Below are positions 29,376 through 40,282 of a DNA stretch of 64,000 bases, one piece after another. The translations under genes and the position numbers were made by a program. Each line of letters opens with the position of its first letter. The first letter of the stretch is position 1. Source of the DNA: Rhizobium sp. (GTDB taxonomy: Bacteria; Pseudomonadota; Alphaproteobacteria; Rhizobiales; Rhizobiaceae); assembly GCA_019739215.1 (NCBI GenBank), contig JAHHDR010000020.1, forward strand, positions 1 through 64,000, written 5' to 3'. A model generated the notes under the pieces. That model did no database searches. It was not told where the DNA came from and saw only the letters and a list, made by a program, of their open reading frames with translations.

Positions 29376-30902
29376 TCATTCAACCGTTTCACCGAATGCG
29401 ATGCGCATGCTGCGCTGCGTGCCCTTTCCGATGGCGCCGTCGATCCTGCCGGCATAGAGCTTGTTCCTGGCGAGTTCAGCCTGCAGCGCCTTGCGGGTCG
29501 CCGGCTTGAACTGGTTGGGATTGACCTCCAACTGGTCCAGCACGTCCTTCACGCCGGTGCGCAGCGCTGCGTAAAGATAGCGGCCGGCATCGTCAGGGGT
29601 CTTGCCGCTGACCGCGCCATCGTCGATGAGTGCCGCGACGTTATACATGGCCTGCGGATGCCGGAGGTCGGCAGCCTGCAGGAACAGTTCTATCGCCTTC
29701 TTGCGGTCCGGCTTCTGGCCGACGGCGCCCTGATAGTAGAGGAAGCCGAGGTCGTTAATCGCGTCGGCAAAGCCGAGATCGGCGGCCTTGCTGTAGAGCG
29801 CCAGCGCCTTGCCGACATCCTGGTTGGTTCCGATGCCCTTCTCATAAAGCTTGCCGAGTTCGAACATGGCTTCCGGATCGCCCTTTGCGGCGGCGTCGGT
29901 GAAAAGGGCGAATGCCTTTTCCGGCTTGAAACGCGCCTTGTCATTTGCGGCGAGCGACATGTAGCCGAGGCCGATCATCGCCCGGACATTGCCTTCCTCG
30001 GCCAGAGATGCGAGCTGCAATTCCTGGTCGGGCGCCAGAGAACCCCAGGCCTGCCTGCGGTCGGTGAGCGAGGCGACATTGGCGTCCGATCCCGCCAGGA
30101 AGAACGGAACGCCCGAGAGCGACCCGTAGAAATGCGGCTCCTGCCGGTTCTTGGTCTCGCGCAGAACCGCATCGCGGACCTGGCGGAACATCATGCCGAT
30201 TTCAATGTTGCGGGCAGGTAGCTGCTCGATCAGCGCCCGCGCGAAGGGGCTGTGACCGCCTTCGCCGTCGAGCGCGACTTCGCCATCCTTGGCGGCGTAG
30301 ACGACCAGGGTGCCCTTGTCGACGGACGGCTCGGCAAGACCCTGCTTGCGCAGCGACCGGGTATGGGCGGAATCGAAATCGTCCGTTCCCGCCTTGACCA
30401 CTTCCTGCACCGGCCAATCCGAAAACGGATTGTTGCGGCACGAATCGAGAATGACGATCCGGAGCTTGCGGGCATTCTCGACCGCGGCAAGCAGGTGCTT
30501 GAGCGTGATTGCCTGGGCGCCGATGTCGGACGGCTTGGTGATCTTCACATCGACGGGCACGAGGAAGTTCTGTCCATTGAGCTCGACGCCATGACCGGCA
30601 TAGTAGATCAGTGCCACGTCCGAGGTTTCGGCCTTGAAGGAGAAGGCAGACACCACCTCGACGAGTTCTCCAAGCGGCAGGTCGATTGCGCGCTCTACCT
30701 GAAAGCCGAGCCCCTCGAGCTTGCCGGCAATTGCGGTCGCATCATTGACCGCGTTGGCCAGCGAAGGGATCGTCTGATATTTCGACATGCCGACCACGAG
30801 GGCCACACGATTGGCCGCGCCGGCCGCGCCCGTCGCCAATGCCAACATGACGATCGCAAACAGCGCGATCAGCCGATAGTCTCTGCGTTGCGTTGCAAGC
30901 AT
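29376..30902 (-). CDS. Caspase-family (C14) protein with Sel1 repeats
   Basis: 508 residues. An N-terminal membrane/signal segment (LIALFAIVMLALATGAAGAA) precedes a caspase-like p20 domain (NRVALVVGMSKYQTIPSLAN) with the dyad His104 (YYAGHGVEL) and Cys155 (ILDSCRNNPF). From about residue 300 come Sel1-type repeats (GDPEAMFELGKLYEKGIG, NQDVGKALALYSKAADLGFA). The C-terminus (FKPATRKALQAELAR ... LYAGRIDGAIGKGTQRSM) resembles a peptidoglycan-binding repeat. The location is probably periplasmic. Co-transcribed with the Asp-Pro protein downstream. Confidence 0.88.
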   Translation of the reverse strand: MLATQRRDYRLIALFAIVMLALATGAAGAANRVALVVGMSKYQTIPSLANAVNDATAIAGKLEGLGFQVERAIDLPLGELVEVVSAFSFKAETSDVALIYYAGHGVELNGQNFLVPVDVKITKPSDIGAQAITLKHLLAAVENARKLRIVILDSCRNNPFSDWPVQEVVKAGTDDFDSAHTRSLRKQGLAEPSVDKGTLVVYAAKDGEVALDGEGGHSPFARALIEQLPARNIEIGMMFRQVRDAVLRETKNRQEPHFYGSLSGVPFFLAGSDANVASLTDRRQAWGSLAPDQELQLASLAEEGNVRAMIGLGYMSLAANDKARFKPEKAFALFTDAAAKGDPEAMFELGKLYEKGIGTNQDVGKALALYSKAADLGFADAINDLGFLYYQGAVGQKPDRKKAIELFLQAADLRHPQAMYNVAALIDDGAVSGKTPDDAGRYLYAALRTGVKDVLDQLEVNPNQFKPATRKALQAELARNKLYAGRIDGAIGKGTQRSMRIAFGETVE

Positions 30903-31104
30903 TGCTTATGCCTCTTGCCCGACCGGAAGAATAGCCCATCCGGCGGGTCACTTGAAGTCGCCATGTCCGTGACGCACGGCGCAGCGTCTTTATTCTGGGT
31001 GGCCTTTGTTGCGCCAGCACGACGCGGCCAATTTTGCTTGCGGGTTTTCCGCCACATCTGATAGGTCAACCCGGCAACTCATCGGGTTCTGTAGGGGGGA
31101 TGGC

Positions 31105-31875
31105 ATGACGACACCGGGCATCAGGCCGCTGGTCGCGGGCAACTGGAAGATGAACGGCGTGAGGGAGTCGCTCAACGAGCTCAAGGCGATCGCCGCCGGG
31201 GTCGAGCCTCTCTCCCACAAGATCGACACGCTGATCTGCCCGCCCGCCACATTGCTTTATGTGTCGACGGCACTTGCCACCGACAGTCCGCTCCGGATCG
31301 GCGCACAGGATTGCCACACCGCGCAGTCGGGTGCCTTCACAGGTGACATATCGGCCGCGATGATCGCCGACTGCTTCGGCACTTTCGCCATTGTCGGCCA
31401 CTCCGAACGCCGCACGCTGCACAAGGAAGACGATGCACTGGTGCGCGCGAAGGCAGAGGCGGCGATTGGCGCCGGCCTCACCGCGATCGTCTGTATCGGC
31501 GAGACCGAGGCCGAAAGGAAGTCCGGTGCCACCCTGGACGTGCTCAAGCGCCAGCTCTCGGGCTCTGTTCCGGACGGCGCCATGGCCGAGGACGTGGTGA
31601 TCGCCTATGAGCCGGTCTGGGCGATCGGCACCGGCCTGACGCCGACGGCGGCCGATGTTGAACAGGCGCATGCCTTCATGCGGGCCGAGCTGATCGCGCG
31701 GTTTGGTGCGGAAGGCGGGAAGATGCGGATTCTGTATGGCGGTTCGGTGAAGCCGTCGAACGCAACGGAACTGATGGGCATTGCCAATGTCGATGGGGCA
31801 CTGATCGGCGGCGCCAGCTTGAAATCGGCGGACTTCCTTGCCATCTGTGCGGTCTATGGTGACCTGATCGCCTGA
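31105..31875 (+). CDS. tpiA: Triosephosphate isomerase
   Basis: 256 residues from [20 protein letters not shown]. It has the active-site Lys in NWKMN, His in IVGHSERR, Glu in [11 protein letters not shown] and the phosphate-binding [12 protein letters not shown]. It interconverts dihydroxyacetone phosphate and glyceraldehyde 3-phosphate. A longer in-frame start 99 bases upstream is not family-like. It is followed by secG and pyrG, a common alphaproteobacterial order. Confidence 0.97.
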   Translation: MTTPGIRPLVAGNWKMNGVRESLNELKAIAAGVEPLSHKIDTLICPPATLLYVSTALATDSPLRIGAQDCHTAQSGAFTGDISAAMIADCFGTFAIVGHSERRTLHKEDDALVRAKAEAAIGAGLTAIVCIGETEAERKSGATLDVLKRQLSGSVPDGAMAEDVVIAYEPVWAIGTGLTPTAADVEQAHAFMRAELIARFGAEGGKMRILYGGSVKPSNATELMGIANVDGALIGGASLKSADFLAICAVYGDLIA

Positions 31876-31998
31876 TCGATTTCCTTGTTCGCGCATGGCA
31901 ACCTAAGCGGAAAAGGTCTTTCAAATCCATGTCGGCTCGTGTAATAGCGCGCCAACTCTTGATATTTGCTTGCCGCATGGCGGGCGGGATTGGAATAT

Positions 31999-32496
31999 AT
32001 GCAGACCGTTCTCATCGTAGTTCACCTGATGATCGTTCTGGCGCTTGTCGGCGTCGTGTTGATCCAGCGTTCCGAAGGCGGCGGGCTGGGCATTGGAGGC
32101 GGGTCCGGCTTCATGAGCGCGCGGGGCACAGCCAACGCACTGACCCGCACGACGGCGATCCTGGCCGTGCTGTTCTTCGTGACGTCACTGGGCCTCGGAT
32201 TGCTCGCGCGCTATCAGGCGAAGCCCACCGACATTCTTGACCGGTTGCCGACGACCACGACGACAGACGGCCTGCTCGACTCGCTCGGTCCGGCGAAGAC
32301 CAACGAAACACCGGCCGATCCGAACGCCATTCCGCTTGGTGATGACCAGAGCAGCACCACCCCGGCTGTCAACGAACAGACGCCGGCGGCTGCGACCACG
32401 ACCGAGGAAAAGCCGGCGGCGGTGCCGACGGACACGACCCCGGCTGAGACGGTGACACCACCGGCTGCCGAGGAGCAGCCCGTGCAGCCGCAATAA
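31999..32496 (+). CDS. secG: Preprotein translocase subunit SecG
   Basis: 165 residues. The first ~75 are canonical SecG: helix 1 (VLIVVHLMIVLALVGVVLIQ), the cytoplasmic RSEGGGLGIGGGSGFMSARG loop and helix 2 (TTAILAVLFFVTSLGLGLLA). The remaining ~90 residues are a Pro/Ala/Thr/Glu-rich tail (TTTTTDGLLDSL; AAATTTEEKPAAV) common in alphaproteobacterial SecG and likely disordered. SecG assists SecYE translocation. A strong terminator follows 23 bases after the stop. Confidence 0.95.
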   Translation: MQTVLIVVHLMIVLALVGVVLIQRSEGGGLGIGGGSGFMSARGTANALTRTTAILAVLFFVTSLGLGLLARYQAKPTDILDRLPTTTTTDGLLDSLGPAKTNETPADPNAIPLGDDQSSTTPAVNEQTPAAATTTEEKPAAVPTDTTPAETVTPPAAEEQPVQPQ

Positions 32497-32518
32497 GCGC
32501 GGTCACATCACGATCATG

Positions 32519-32549
32519 AACCGGCAGGAAAACCCTGCCGGTTTTTTAT
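32519..32549 (+). terminator. Intrinsic terminator after secG
   Basis: A perfect 10-bp stem, AACCGGCAGG (32519-32528) with CCTGCCGGTT (32534-32543), a 5-base loop, then a T-run. It separates tpiA/secG from pyrG, which starts 90 bases later and must have its own promoter. Confidence 0.85.
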
Positions 32550-32638
32550 TGGACGCTCCGCAGCCGAAGCTGGAAAACTGCGTGGGTGAGAATTTTCTTG
32601 TGGCGGAATCGTCCGCGAAGCAGTAGGGGGTAAAGCCC

Positions 32639-34278
<1,640 letters not shown>

Positions 34279-34293
34279 GGCTGTGCTCCCTGG

Positions 34294-35430
34294 CTACTGT
34301 GCGGCGAAGCCACGCGTCTTGAGCGATCGATCCATGTTGCGGATGGCGTAGCCGGCCTGCAGGGGCCATGCTGCATACGCTTCCTGGCCGGGCTCGATCA
34401 CATGTCGGGCATGAACCGGCCAGTTCGGATCATCGAGTGCGGCGCGGGCGAGGGCGACGAGGTCGGCATCGCCTTTGGCGATGATCGCCTCGGCTTCTTC
34501 TGGCTTGGTAATCAGCCCGACAGCGACGGTGGGAAGACCGCTCTCGCGCCTGACCTGGGTCGACAACGGAAGTTGGTATAACGGGGCAGGATTGAAGGCC
34601 GCGCCATCGAAGCCGCCCGATGACACATGCATCCCATCGACACCGAGTGCCTTCAACTTCTTGGCCAGCACGACGCTATCATCCACGCTCCAGCCGTCCG
34701 GATGGTTGTCCGAGCCCGAAATACGGACGAAGAGCGGCTTTGCCGCGGGCCATGCCGCCCGGACCGCTTCGGCGAGTTCGAGCAGGAGACGCATCCGGTT
34801 GTCACGGCTGCCGCCATAGTCGTCGGTTCGCCGGTTCGCGAGAGGCGAGAGGAACTGGTTGATCAGATAGCCATGCGCCGCGTGGATCTCGACCAGGTCA
34901 AATCCGGCTTTCTCCGCGCGATAGACTGCCTCGACGAAGCATTGCTTGAAACGGCGGATGTCATCGGCCGTCATTTCGCGCGGCACCTTGTATCCAGGCG
35001 CGTGTTCGGAATGAATGATCGGGCTCGGGGCGATGGTCTGCCAGTCTTCAAAGGCAATCGCGGCTTTCTCCTCGTCGGTTGGGTCGGGCCGGAACGGAAC
35101 GGGCGAGGATGCCTTGCGGCCGGCATGGGCGAGCTGGATTCCGGCGGCGGTGCCCTGCGAATGCAGGAAATCGACGATGCGCCGAAAGGGCTCGACCTGC
35201 TCGTCGTTCCAGAGGCCCGTGTCGCCATAGGAAATCCGGCCTTCCGGAGACACGGCAGTGGCTTCTGTGACGACGAGACCGAAGCCGCCGATCGCAAAGC
35301 GGGCCAGATGGGCAAAGTGCCAGTCATTGGCCACGCCGTGACGCGCGGAGTACTGGCACATCGGCGCGACGACGATGCGGTTGCGGAGCGTGACATCGCG
35401 GACAGTGAACGGGGAAAAGAGCTGGCTCAT
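34294..35430 (-). CDS. NADH:flavin oxidoreductase, Old Yellow Enzyme family (YqjM-like)
   Basis: 378 residues, an FMN TIM barrel. MSQLFSPFTVRDVTLRNRIV and VAPMCQYSA with DWHFAHLARFAIGGFGLVVT are typical of the YqjM/thermophilic-like OYE class. Key segments are IQLAHAGRKAS, the substrate-binding HAAHGYLINQFLSPLANRRT (His and His/Asn pair), FVRISGSD and VAVGLITKPEEAEAI. It reduces activated C=C bonds; the physiological substrate is unknown. It is convergent with pyrG, ending 15 bases from it. Confidence 0.92.
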   Translation of the reverse strand: MSQLFSPFTVRDVTLRNRIVVAPMCQYSARHGVANDWHFAHLARFAIGGFGLVVTEATAVSPEGRISYGDTGLWNDEQVEPFRRIVDFLHSQGTAAGIQLAHAGRKASSPVPFRPDPTDEEKAAIAFEDWQTIAPSPIIHSEHAPGYKVPREMTADDIRRFKQCFVEAVYRAEKAGFDLVEIHAAHGYLINQFLSPLANRRTDDYGGSRDNRMRLLLELAEAVRAAWPAAKPLFVRISGSDNHPDGWSVDDSVVLAKKLKALGVDGMHVSSGGFDGAAFNPAPLYQLPLSTQVRRESGLPTVAVGLITKPEEAEAIIAKGDADLVALARAALDDPNWPVHARHVIEPGQEAYAAWPLQAGYAIRNMDRSLKTRGFAAQ

Positions 35431-35544
35431 GCAATACACCTGTATGATCTTGCGCGGATTGAAGATGCCGCAATGCGTGGCGGCCAGTCCCGGGAGGACA
35501 GGGCACTCTAGGCAATAACGACGACAATTGCGAGGTGAGGGCGG

Positions 35545-36357
35545 TCAGATGATCCGCAGGCCCTTGAAACTCGCATGCCCCTCCTTGCCGATGATGATGT
35601 GGTCGTGGACGGCAATGCCGAGCGGCTTGGCGGTGTTGATGATCGTCAAGGTCATGTCGATATCGGCGCGCGACGGGGTCGGATCTCCCGAAGGGTGGTT
35701 GTGGACCAGGATAATGGCGGTTGCCGAAAGTTCGAGCGCGCGCTTGACCACTTCGCGGGGGTAGACCGGCGTGTGATCGACGGTGCCGCGCTGCTGCACC
35801 TCGTCTGCGATAAGCTGGTTGCGCTTGTCGAGGAACAGGATGCGGAATTGCTCCTTCGTCTCGAAGGCCATGGCGGCATGGCAGTATTCGATCACGGATG
35901 CCCAGGACCCGAGTACCTTCCGGCCGGTCAGGTTGCTCTTCAGCGAGCGATGGCCGACCGCCGAGATCAGCTTCAGGTCGGTGGCCACGGCTTCGCCCAC
36001 GCCCTTGACCTCCTGCAGCAAGCCAGTCGGGGCACCGAGAACCCCGGCCAGCGACCCGAAGCGCTCGATCAGGGATTTGGCGATCGGTTTGGTGTCACGG
36101 CGCGGGATGAGCCGGAAGAGCAGAAGTTCCAGCAGTTCGTAGTCGGCGAGCGCCGTGTCGCCGAGGTCCCGGAACTTGGTGCGCAGGCGCTCGCGATGGC
36201 CGTGGTAATGCGCTTCGGGCGCCGACAGCTTGCGGCCGGTCGCGATGGCCTTGCGTGGCACGGTCTCCGAGAAGAAGCCGCGTTCGTCGGCAACTTCGTC
36301 GTCTTCGCCATCGACGGGATCCATATCGTTGCGCGGATCGTGCGATGGAGCGTTCAT
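35545..36357 (-). CDS. radC: RadC/JAB-domain DNA repair-like protein
   Basis: 270 residues. An acidic N-terminus is followed by a UPF0758 helical part ([20 protein letters not shown], a helix-hairpin-helix-like [18 protein letters not shown]) and the JAMM metalloprotease-like domain. The zinc signature [15 protein letters not shown], with Glu in KEQFRILFL, is complete. Despite the name its role in repair is doubtful. It is seven bases downstream of map on the same strand, so they form an operon. Confidence 0.92.
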   Translation of the reverse strand: MNAPSHDPRNDMDPVDGEDDEVADERGFFSETVPRKAIATGRKLSAPEAHYHGHRERLRTKFRDLGDTALADYELLELLLFRLIPRRDTKPIAKSLIERFGSLAGVLGAPTGLLQEVKGVGEAVATDLKLISAVGHRSLKSNLTGRKVLGSWASVIEYCHAAMAFETKEQFRILFLDKRNQLIADEVQQRGTVDHTPVYPREVVKRALELSATAIILVHNHPSGDPTPSRADIDMTLTIINTAKPLGIAVHDHIIIGKEGHASFKGLRII

Positions 36358-36364
36358 GCCAGCC

Positions 36365-37192
36365 TCAGCGCCTGATGCCGGGCGTGTCGAGGCCGGCCGG
36401 GGAAAGCGTGAAGATTTCGCAGCCCCCGGCCGTCACGCCCACGGTGTGTTCGTACTGTGCCGAAAGCGAACGGTCGCGCGTGACCGCGGTCCAGCCGTCG
36501 GACAGCACTTTGACATGCGGCCGTCCGAGATTGATCATCGGCTCGATGGTGAAGATCATGCCTTCCCGGAGTTCGGGACCTTCGTTGACCTGCCCGTAAT
36601 GCAGGATGTTGGGCGCGTCGTGAAAAAGTCGTCCGACGCCGTGGCCGCAGAAGTCGCGGACCACCGAGCAGCGCTCCGCCTCGGCATAGGCCTGTATCGC
36701 ATGGCCGATGGCCCCTGTCCGCGCGCCCGGGCGCACCGCGGCGATACCGCGCAGCAGGCATTCGTACGTGACGTCGAGCAGCCGCTCGGCTGCTCGCTTG
36801 ATCTCGCCGACCGGATACATTCGGCTCGAATCGCCGTGCCAGCCGTCGAGAATGTAGGTCACGTCGATATTGACGACTTCACCCTCGCGCAGCGGCTTGT
36901 CGTCGGGAATGCCGTGGCAGACGACATGGTTGATCGAGGTGCAGGAACTCTTGCGGTAGCCGCGATAGTTGAGCGTGGCAGGCAGCGCATCGTTCATCCG
37001 CCCGAAGTCGAAGACGAAGCGGTCGATCTCGTTGGTGGTCACGCCAGGCTTGACGATGTCCGCAAGTTCGTCGAGGCAGCGTGCCGTCAGTTGGCAAGCC
37101 TTGCGCATGCCCTCGAATGCGTCGGCGCCGTATAGGCGAATGGCGCCCGTGTTCTTCATCGGCGCGGACAGGGCCTCGATATAGGTAACCAT
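36365..37192 (-). CDS. map: Methionine aminopeptidase, type I
   Basis: 275 residues from [17 protein letters not shown]. The metal ligands are visible in [20 protein letters not shown] (two Asp), [15 protein letters not shown] (His), [13 protein letters not shown] (Glu) and [10 protein letters not shown] (Glu); the catalytic His is in NHVVCHGIP. It removes the initiator Met from nascent proteins. A start at 37234 adds 14 residues without family support. The pairing with radC is usual in Rhizobiales. Confidence 0.95.
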   Translation of the reverse strand: MVTYIEALSAPMKNTGAIRLYGADAFEGMRKACQLTARCLDELADIVKPGVTTNEIDRFVFDFGRMNDALPATLNYRGYRKSSCTSINHVVCHGIPDDKPLREGEVVNIDVTYILDGWHGDSSRMYPVGEIKRAAERLLDVTYECLLRGIAAVRPGARTGAIGHAIQAYAEAERCSVVRDFCGHGVGRLFHDAPNILHYGQVNEGPELREGMIFTIEPMINLGRPHVKVLSDGWTAVTRDRSLSAQYEHTVGVTAGGCEIFTLSPAGLDTPGIRR

Positions 37193-37276
37193 CAGTGGAA
37201 ATGTGCTTTCGTCTTTGCAGAAGTCATGGTTCACACGACTCTATGCCGGGGAATACAGGCGGGATCAAGCGCGAGG

Positions 37277-39118
37277 TTACGCACGGACCTTCACGTAGCT
37301 TCCCGGCGCTTCCTCGATAGGGTTCAGTTTTTTGCCGCCGGGTACGCGTGCCGGCACCTTCTCATCGCTCTCCGACTCGATCCAGGCATGCCAGTGCGGC
37401 CACCAGGAACCCGCTGTCATGTCGGCCTTGGCGGCCCAGTCCTCGAACTCTCCCTCCACGGCTCCGTTGTGCCAGTACTGGTACTTCTTCCGGTCCGGCG
37501 GGTTGACGACGCCGGCGATGTGGCCCGAACCCGACATCACGTAGGTTACCGGCCCCCCGAACAGCTTCGAGCCGACGAAAACCGATTTCGCTGGCGCGAT
37601 ATGGTCCTCGCGTGTCGCAAGGTTGTAGATCGGGATCTTGACGTCGCCGAGCTTCACCGGCTTGCCCGCCAGCACCATCTTGCCCTGGGCGAGATTGTTC
37701 TCGAGGTAGCAGTTGCGCAGGTAGTAGGAGTGGTTGGCGGCGGCCATGCGGGTCGAGTCGGCGTTCCAGTAGAGCAGGTCGAAGGGTGCCGGGTCCTGGC
37801 CCTTGAGATAGGCGTTGACGACATAGGGCCAGATGAGTTCCTGCGCTCTTAGCATGTTGAATGCCATCGCCATCTTGGAGCCCTCGAGGTAGCCGTCCTC
37901 GTTCATGCTCTTTTCAAGGTGGCTGATCTGGCCCTCGTCGGCAAAGACCTTGAGGTCCCCGGCGAAGGTGAAGTCGACCTGCGTGGTGAACAGGGTGCAT
38001 GAGCGGATCCGCTTGTCACCTTCCCTGGCGTGGAGAGCCAGCGTTGCGGCAAGCAGCGTTCCGCCGACGCAATAGCCGATCGCATTGACCTCCTTTTCGC
38101 CGGTGGCCTTGGTGATCGTCTCAAGCGCGAAGCCGATGCCGTCCCTGGCATAGTCTTCCCAGTTCTTCCGGGCGTGGCGCTCGTCGGGGTTGACCCAGGA
38201 GATCATGAAGACGGTGTGCCCCTGGTCGACGCACCACTTGATGAAACTCTTCTGCGGATTGAGGTCGAGCACGTAGAACTTGTTGATCCACGGCGGCACG
38301 ATCAGAAGCGGGCGCTTCAGAACCGTGTCGGTCGCCGCGTCATATTGCAGGATCTGACAGACGTCGTTCTCGGCGATGACCTTGCCGGGGGTGATGGCGA
38401 GGTTTTCGCCGACCTTGAACTTGGTCATGTCGCTCTGGCGGATCTTGAGGTCGCCGCGGCCGGCCTTGATGTCCTCTGCCAGCTTCTTCATGCCCTCGAC
38501 CAGGTTGGCGCCGCTCCTGGCGACGGTCTCCTTGTAGAGTTCCGGATTGGTCAGCACGAAATTGGACGGTGAAAGCGCCGCCGTGACCTGGCGGACGTAG
38601 AATTGCGCCTTGTGACGGGTGTGCGGATCGAGACCGTCCGCCCGGGCAACGAGCTTTTCCGCCCAGTCCGCGGTGACGAGATAGATCTGGCGGAGGAAAT
38701 CGAAGAAGGGCGTATCGCTCCAGTCCTGCGCGCTGAACCGCTTGTCGCCGCGAAGTTCGGGCGCGACCAGCGGCTTGCCGGCGGCCTTGCTGAGTGAATT
38801 CATCCAGATGCCGAAATAGGACGTCATCAGCAGTGTCTGGGCTTCCAGCGCGCGGGCAGGGTCGGAAACCCAGTATTCGACCACCTTGGAGAGCGTCGCC
38901 ACCATGTCGGTGAGTGGCTCGATTTCGTCATTCTTTTTCTCGCCGCCCTCGCGCGGCTGCAGCCATTCCGATGCCGCCTTGCCGAGGTTCTCCAGCGAGC
39001 GGGCAATGTTGATGGACATCGCCTGCGGATCCTTGACCACGAAGGGTTCAAGCTTGGCGGGATCGAAGGCGGGGATCGACTGGCTCGTGTCAGCCTGGCC
39101 GGTATCGGTGTCTGCCAT
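37277..39118 (-). CDS. phaC: Class I poly(3-hydroxyalkanoate) synthase
   Basis: 613 residues from MADTDTGQADTSQSIP. It polymerises 3-hydroxyacyl-CoA into carbon-storage granules. The N-terminal domain (WWNL-independent FFDFLRQIYLVTADWAEKLV) precedes the alpha/beta hydrolase core with lipase-box-like GYCVGG, nucleophile Cys350. The acid is in ATREDHIAP and the His in GSGHIAGVVNPP. The length and single subunit fit class I. A longer in-frame start to 39337 is not family-like. It is divergent from the lipoprotein gene. Confidence 0.96.
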   Translation of the reverse strand: MADTDTGQADTSQSIPAFDPAKLEPFVVKDPQAMSINIARSLENLGKAASEWLQPREGGEKKNDEIEPLTDMVATLSKVVEYWVSDPARALEAQTLLMTSYFGIWMNSLSKAAGKPLVAPELRGDKRFSAQDWSDTPFFDFLRQIYLVTADWAEKLVARADGLDPHTRHKAQFYVRQVTAALSPSNFVLTNPELYKETVARSGANLVEGMKKLAEDIKAGRGDLKIRQSDMTKFKVGENLAITPGKVIAENDVCQILQYDAATDTVLKRPLLIVPPWINKFYVLDLNPQKSFIKWCVDQGHTVFMISWVNPDERHARKNWEDYARDGIGFALETITKATGEKEVNAIGYCVGGTLLAATLALHAREGDKRIRSCTLFTTQVDFTFAGDLKVFADEGQISHLEKSMNEDGYLEGSKMAMAFNMLRAQELIWPYVVNAYLKGQDPAPFDLLYWNADSTRMAAANHSYYLRNCYLENNLAQGKMVLAGKPVKLGDVKIPIYNLATREDHIAPAKSVFVGSKLFGGPVTYVMSGSGHIAGVVNPPDRKKYQYWHNGAVEGEFEDWAAKADMTAGSWWPHWHAWIESESDEKVPARVPGGKKLNPIEEAPGSYVKVRA

Positions 39119-39237
39119 ATCAGTCTCGCTCCCGGGCACGCGTGTCGTTCCATGAATCAGATTGCATGAAAGCGATTGCAAATTCCACCATTTGGGTGTC
39201 AGAAAAAGGTCGTACGGCCGGGAGCCGGTCGATTTTG

Positions 39238-39567
39238 ATGAGTGAGACAGACATGCGCTCCGCCCGTTATCGACTCCATATCTTTGTCGCCCTGCTGGCT
39301 GCCGGCCTCGGCGGCGGCTGCAGTTCCGGCTCGACACGCGACGTGTCTACCGATGATCGGGTCCGGCCGGCGCCGGCGGATACATATCCCGATTTCTCTC
39401 AGCCCCTCGATTCTGCCATGTCGCAGATGACGGACGAAGACGCCGCGCGTCAGGAGACCCAACTGTCGGCGCTGGCGCAGCAGCGACGGGCGGGCGCCAT
39501 CTCGCCGGCTGAATATCGCCGCCGTGTCGAGGAACTCAGACTGCTTGGCCGGCAGGCGAACGAATAG
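39238..39567 (+). CDS. Small lipoprotein with SHOCT-like C-terminus
   Basis: About 109 residues. A signal peptide (YRLHIFVALLAAGLGGGC) ends in a lipobox-like LGGGC whose Cys would be lipidated. The mature part is polar, and the C-terminal LSALAQQRRAGAISPAEYRR with RVEELRLLG resembles the short helical SHOCT motif. Start alternatives are 39238 and 39253. Its stop TAG is followed directly by the ATG of the LysE gene, so the two are translationally coupled. Confidence 0.7.
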   Translation: MSETDMRSARYRLHIFVALLAAGLGGGCSSGSTRDVSTDDRVRPAPADTYPDFSQPLDSAMSQMTDEDAARQETQLSALAQQRRAGAISPAEYRRRVEELRLLGRQANE

Positions 39568-40200
39568 ATGCCCGACGTTGCGGGCTTCGTCGCTTTTTCG
39601 CTGATCGCGTTGGGAATGGTCCTGACGCCCGGGCCGAACATGATCTATCTGGTTTCGCGTTCGATCAGCCAGGGCCGCGCGGCCGCCTTCCTATCGTTGG
39701 TCGGCGTCGCCGCCGGATTCGTGTTCTATATGGTGTCGGCGGCGCTTGGCATCACGTCGCTCCTGCTCGCTGTGCCCTATGCCTATGAAGCGCTCAAGAT
39801 GGCAGGCGCCATCTACCTGCTCTGTCTGGCCTGGCAGTCCGTCAGGCCCGGCGGCAAGTCGCCGTTCCATGTCCGGGAATTGCCACCGGACGGGCCGCGC
39901 AAGCTGCTTGCCATGGGGCTGCTGACCAGCATTCTCAACCCCAAGGTCGCGGTGATGTATCTCTCGCTGCTACCACAGTTCATCCATCCCGAGCACGGCA
40001 ATGTCCTGAGCCAGGCGGTGGCTCTGGGCTTTACCCAGATCGCCATCAGCGTGAGCGTAAACGCCATCTTCATCGTGGCCGCCGGGGCGCTGGCCGGGTT
40101 CCTGGCGACGCGCCCGACCTGGCTGTCGATCCAGCGCTGGCTGATGGGCACCATCCTCGCGGCTTTCGCAATCCGTATGGCAACCGAAGCACAGCGCTGA
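39568..40200 (+). CDS. LysE/RhtB-family exporter
   Basis: 210 residues, six helices. The opening FSLIALGMVLTPGPNMIYLV with SRSISQGRAAAFLSLVGVAA is the LysE signature. Later GLLTSILNPKVAVMYLSLLP is equally characteristic. It exports amino acids or homoserine-like compounds; the substrate cannot be told. It starts immediately after the lipoprotein stop. Confidence 0.92.
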   Translation: MPDVAGFVAFSLIALGMVLTPGPNMIYLVSRSISQGRAAAFLSLVGVAAGFVFYMVSAALGITSLLLAVPYAYEALKMAGAIYLLCLAWQSVRPGGKSPFHVRELPPDGPRKLLAMGLLTSILNPKVAVMYLSLLPQFIHPEHGNVLSQAVALGFTQIAISVSVNAIFIVAAGALAGFLATRPTWLSIQRWLMGTILAAFAIRMATEAQR

Positions 40201-40282
40201 TCACGCCGACATGATTTCGCGCAACCCGGTCGGGGTCTTATGCATTTGGGGAATGCGGAATCCTCCGCCTGAGCGGGTGCCT

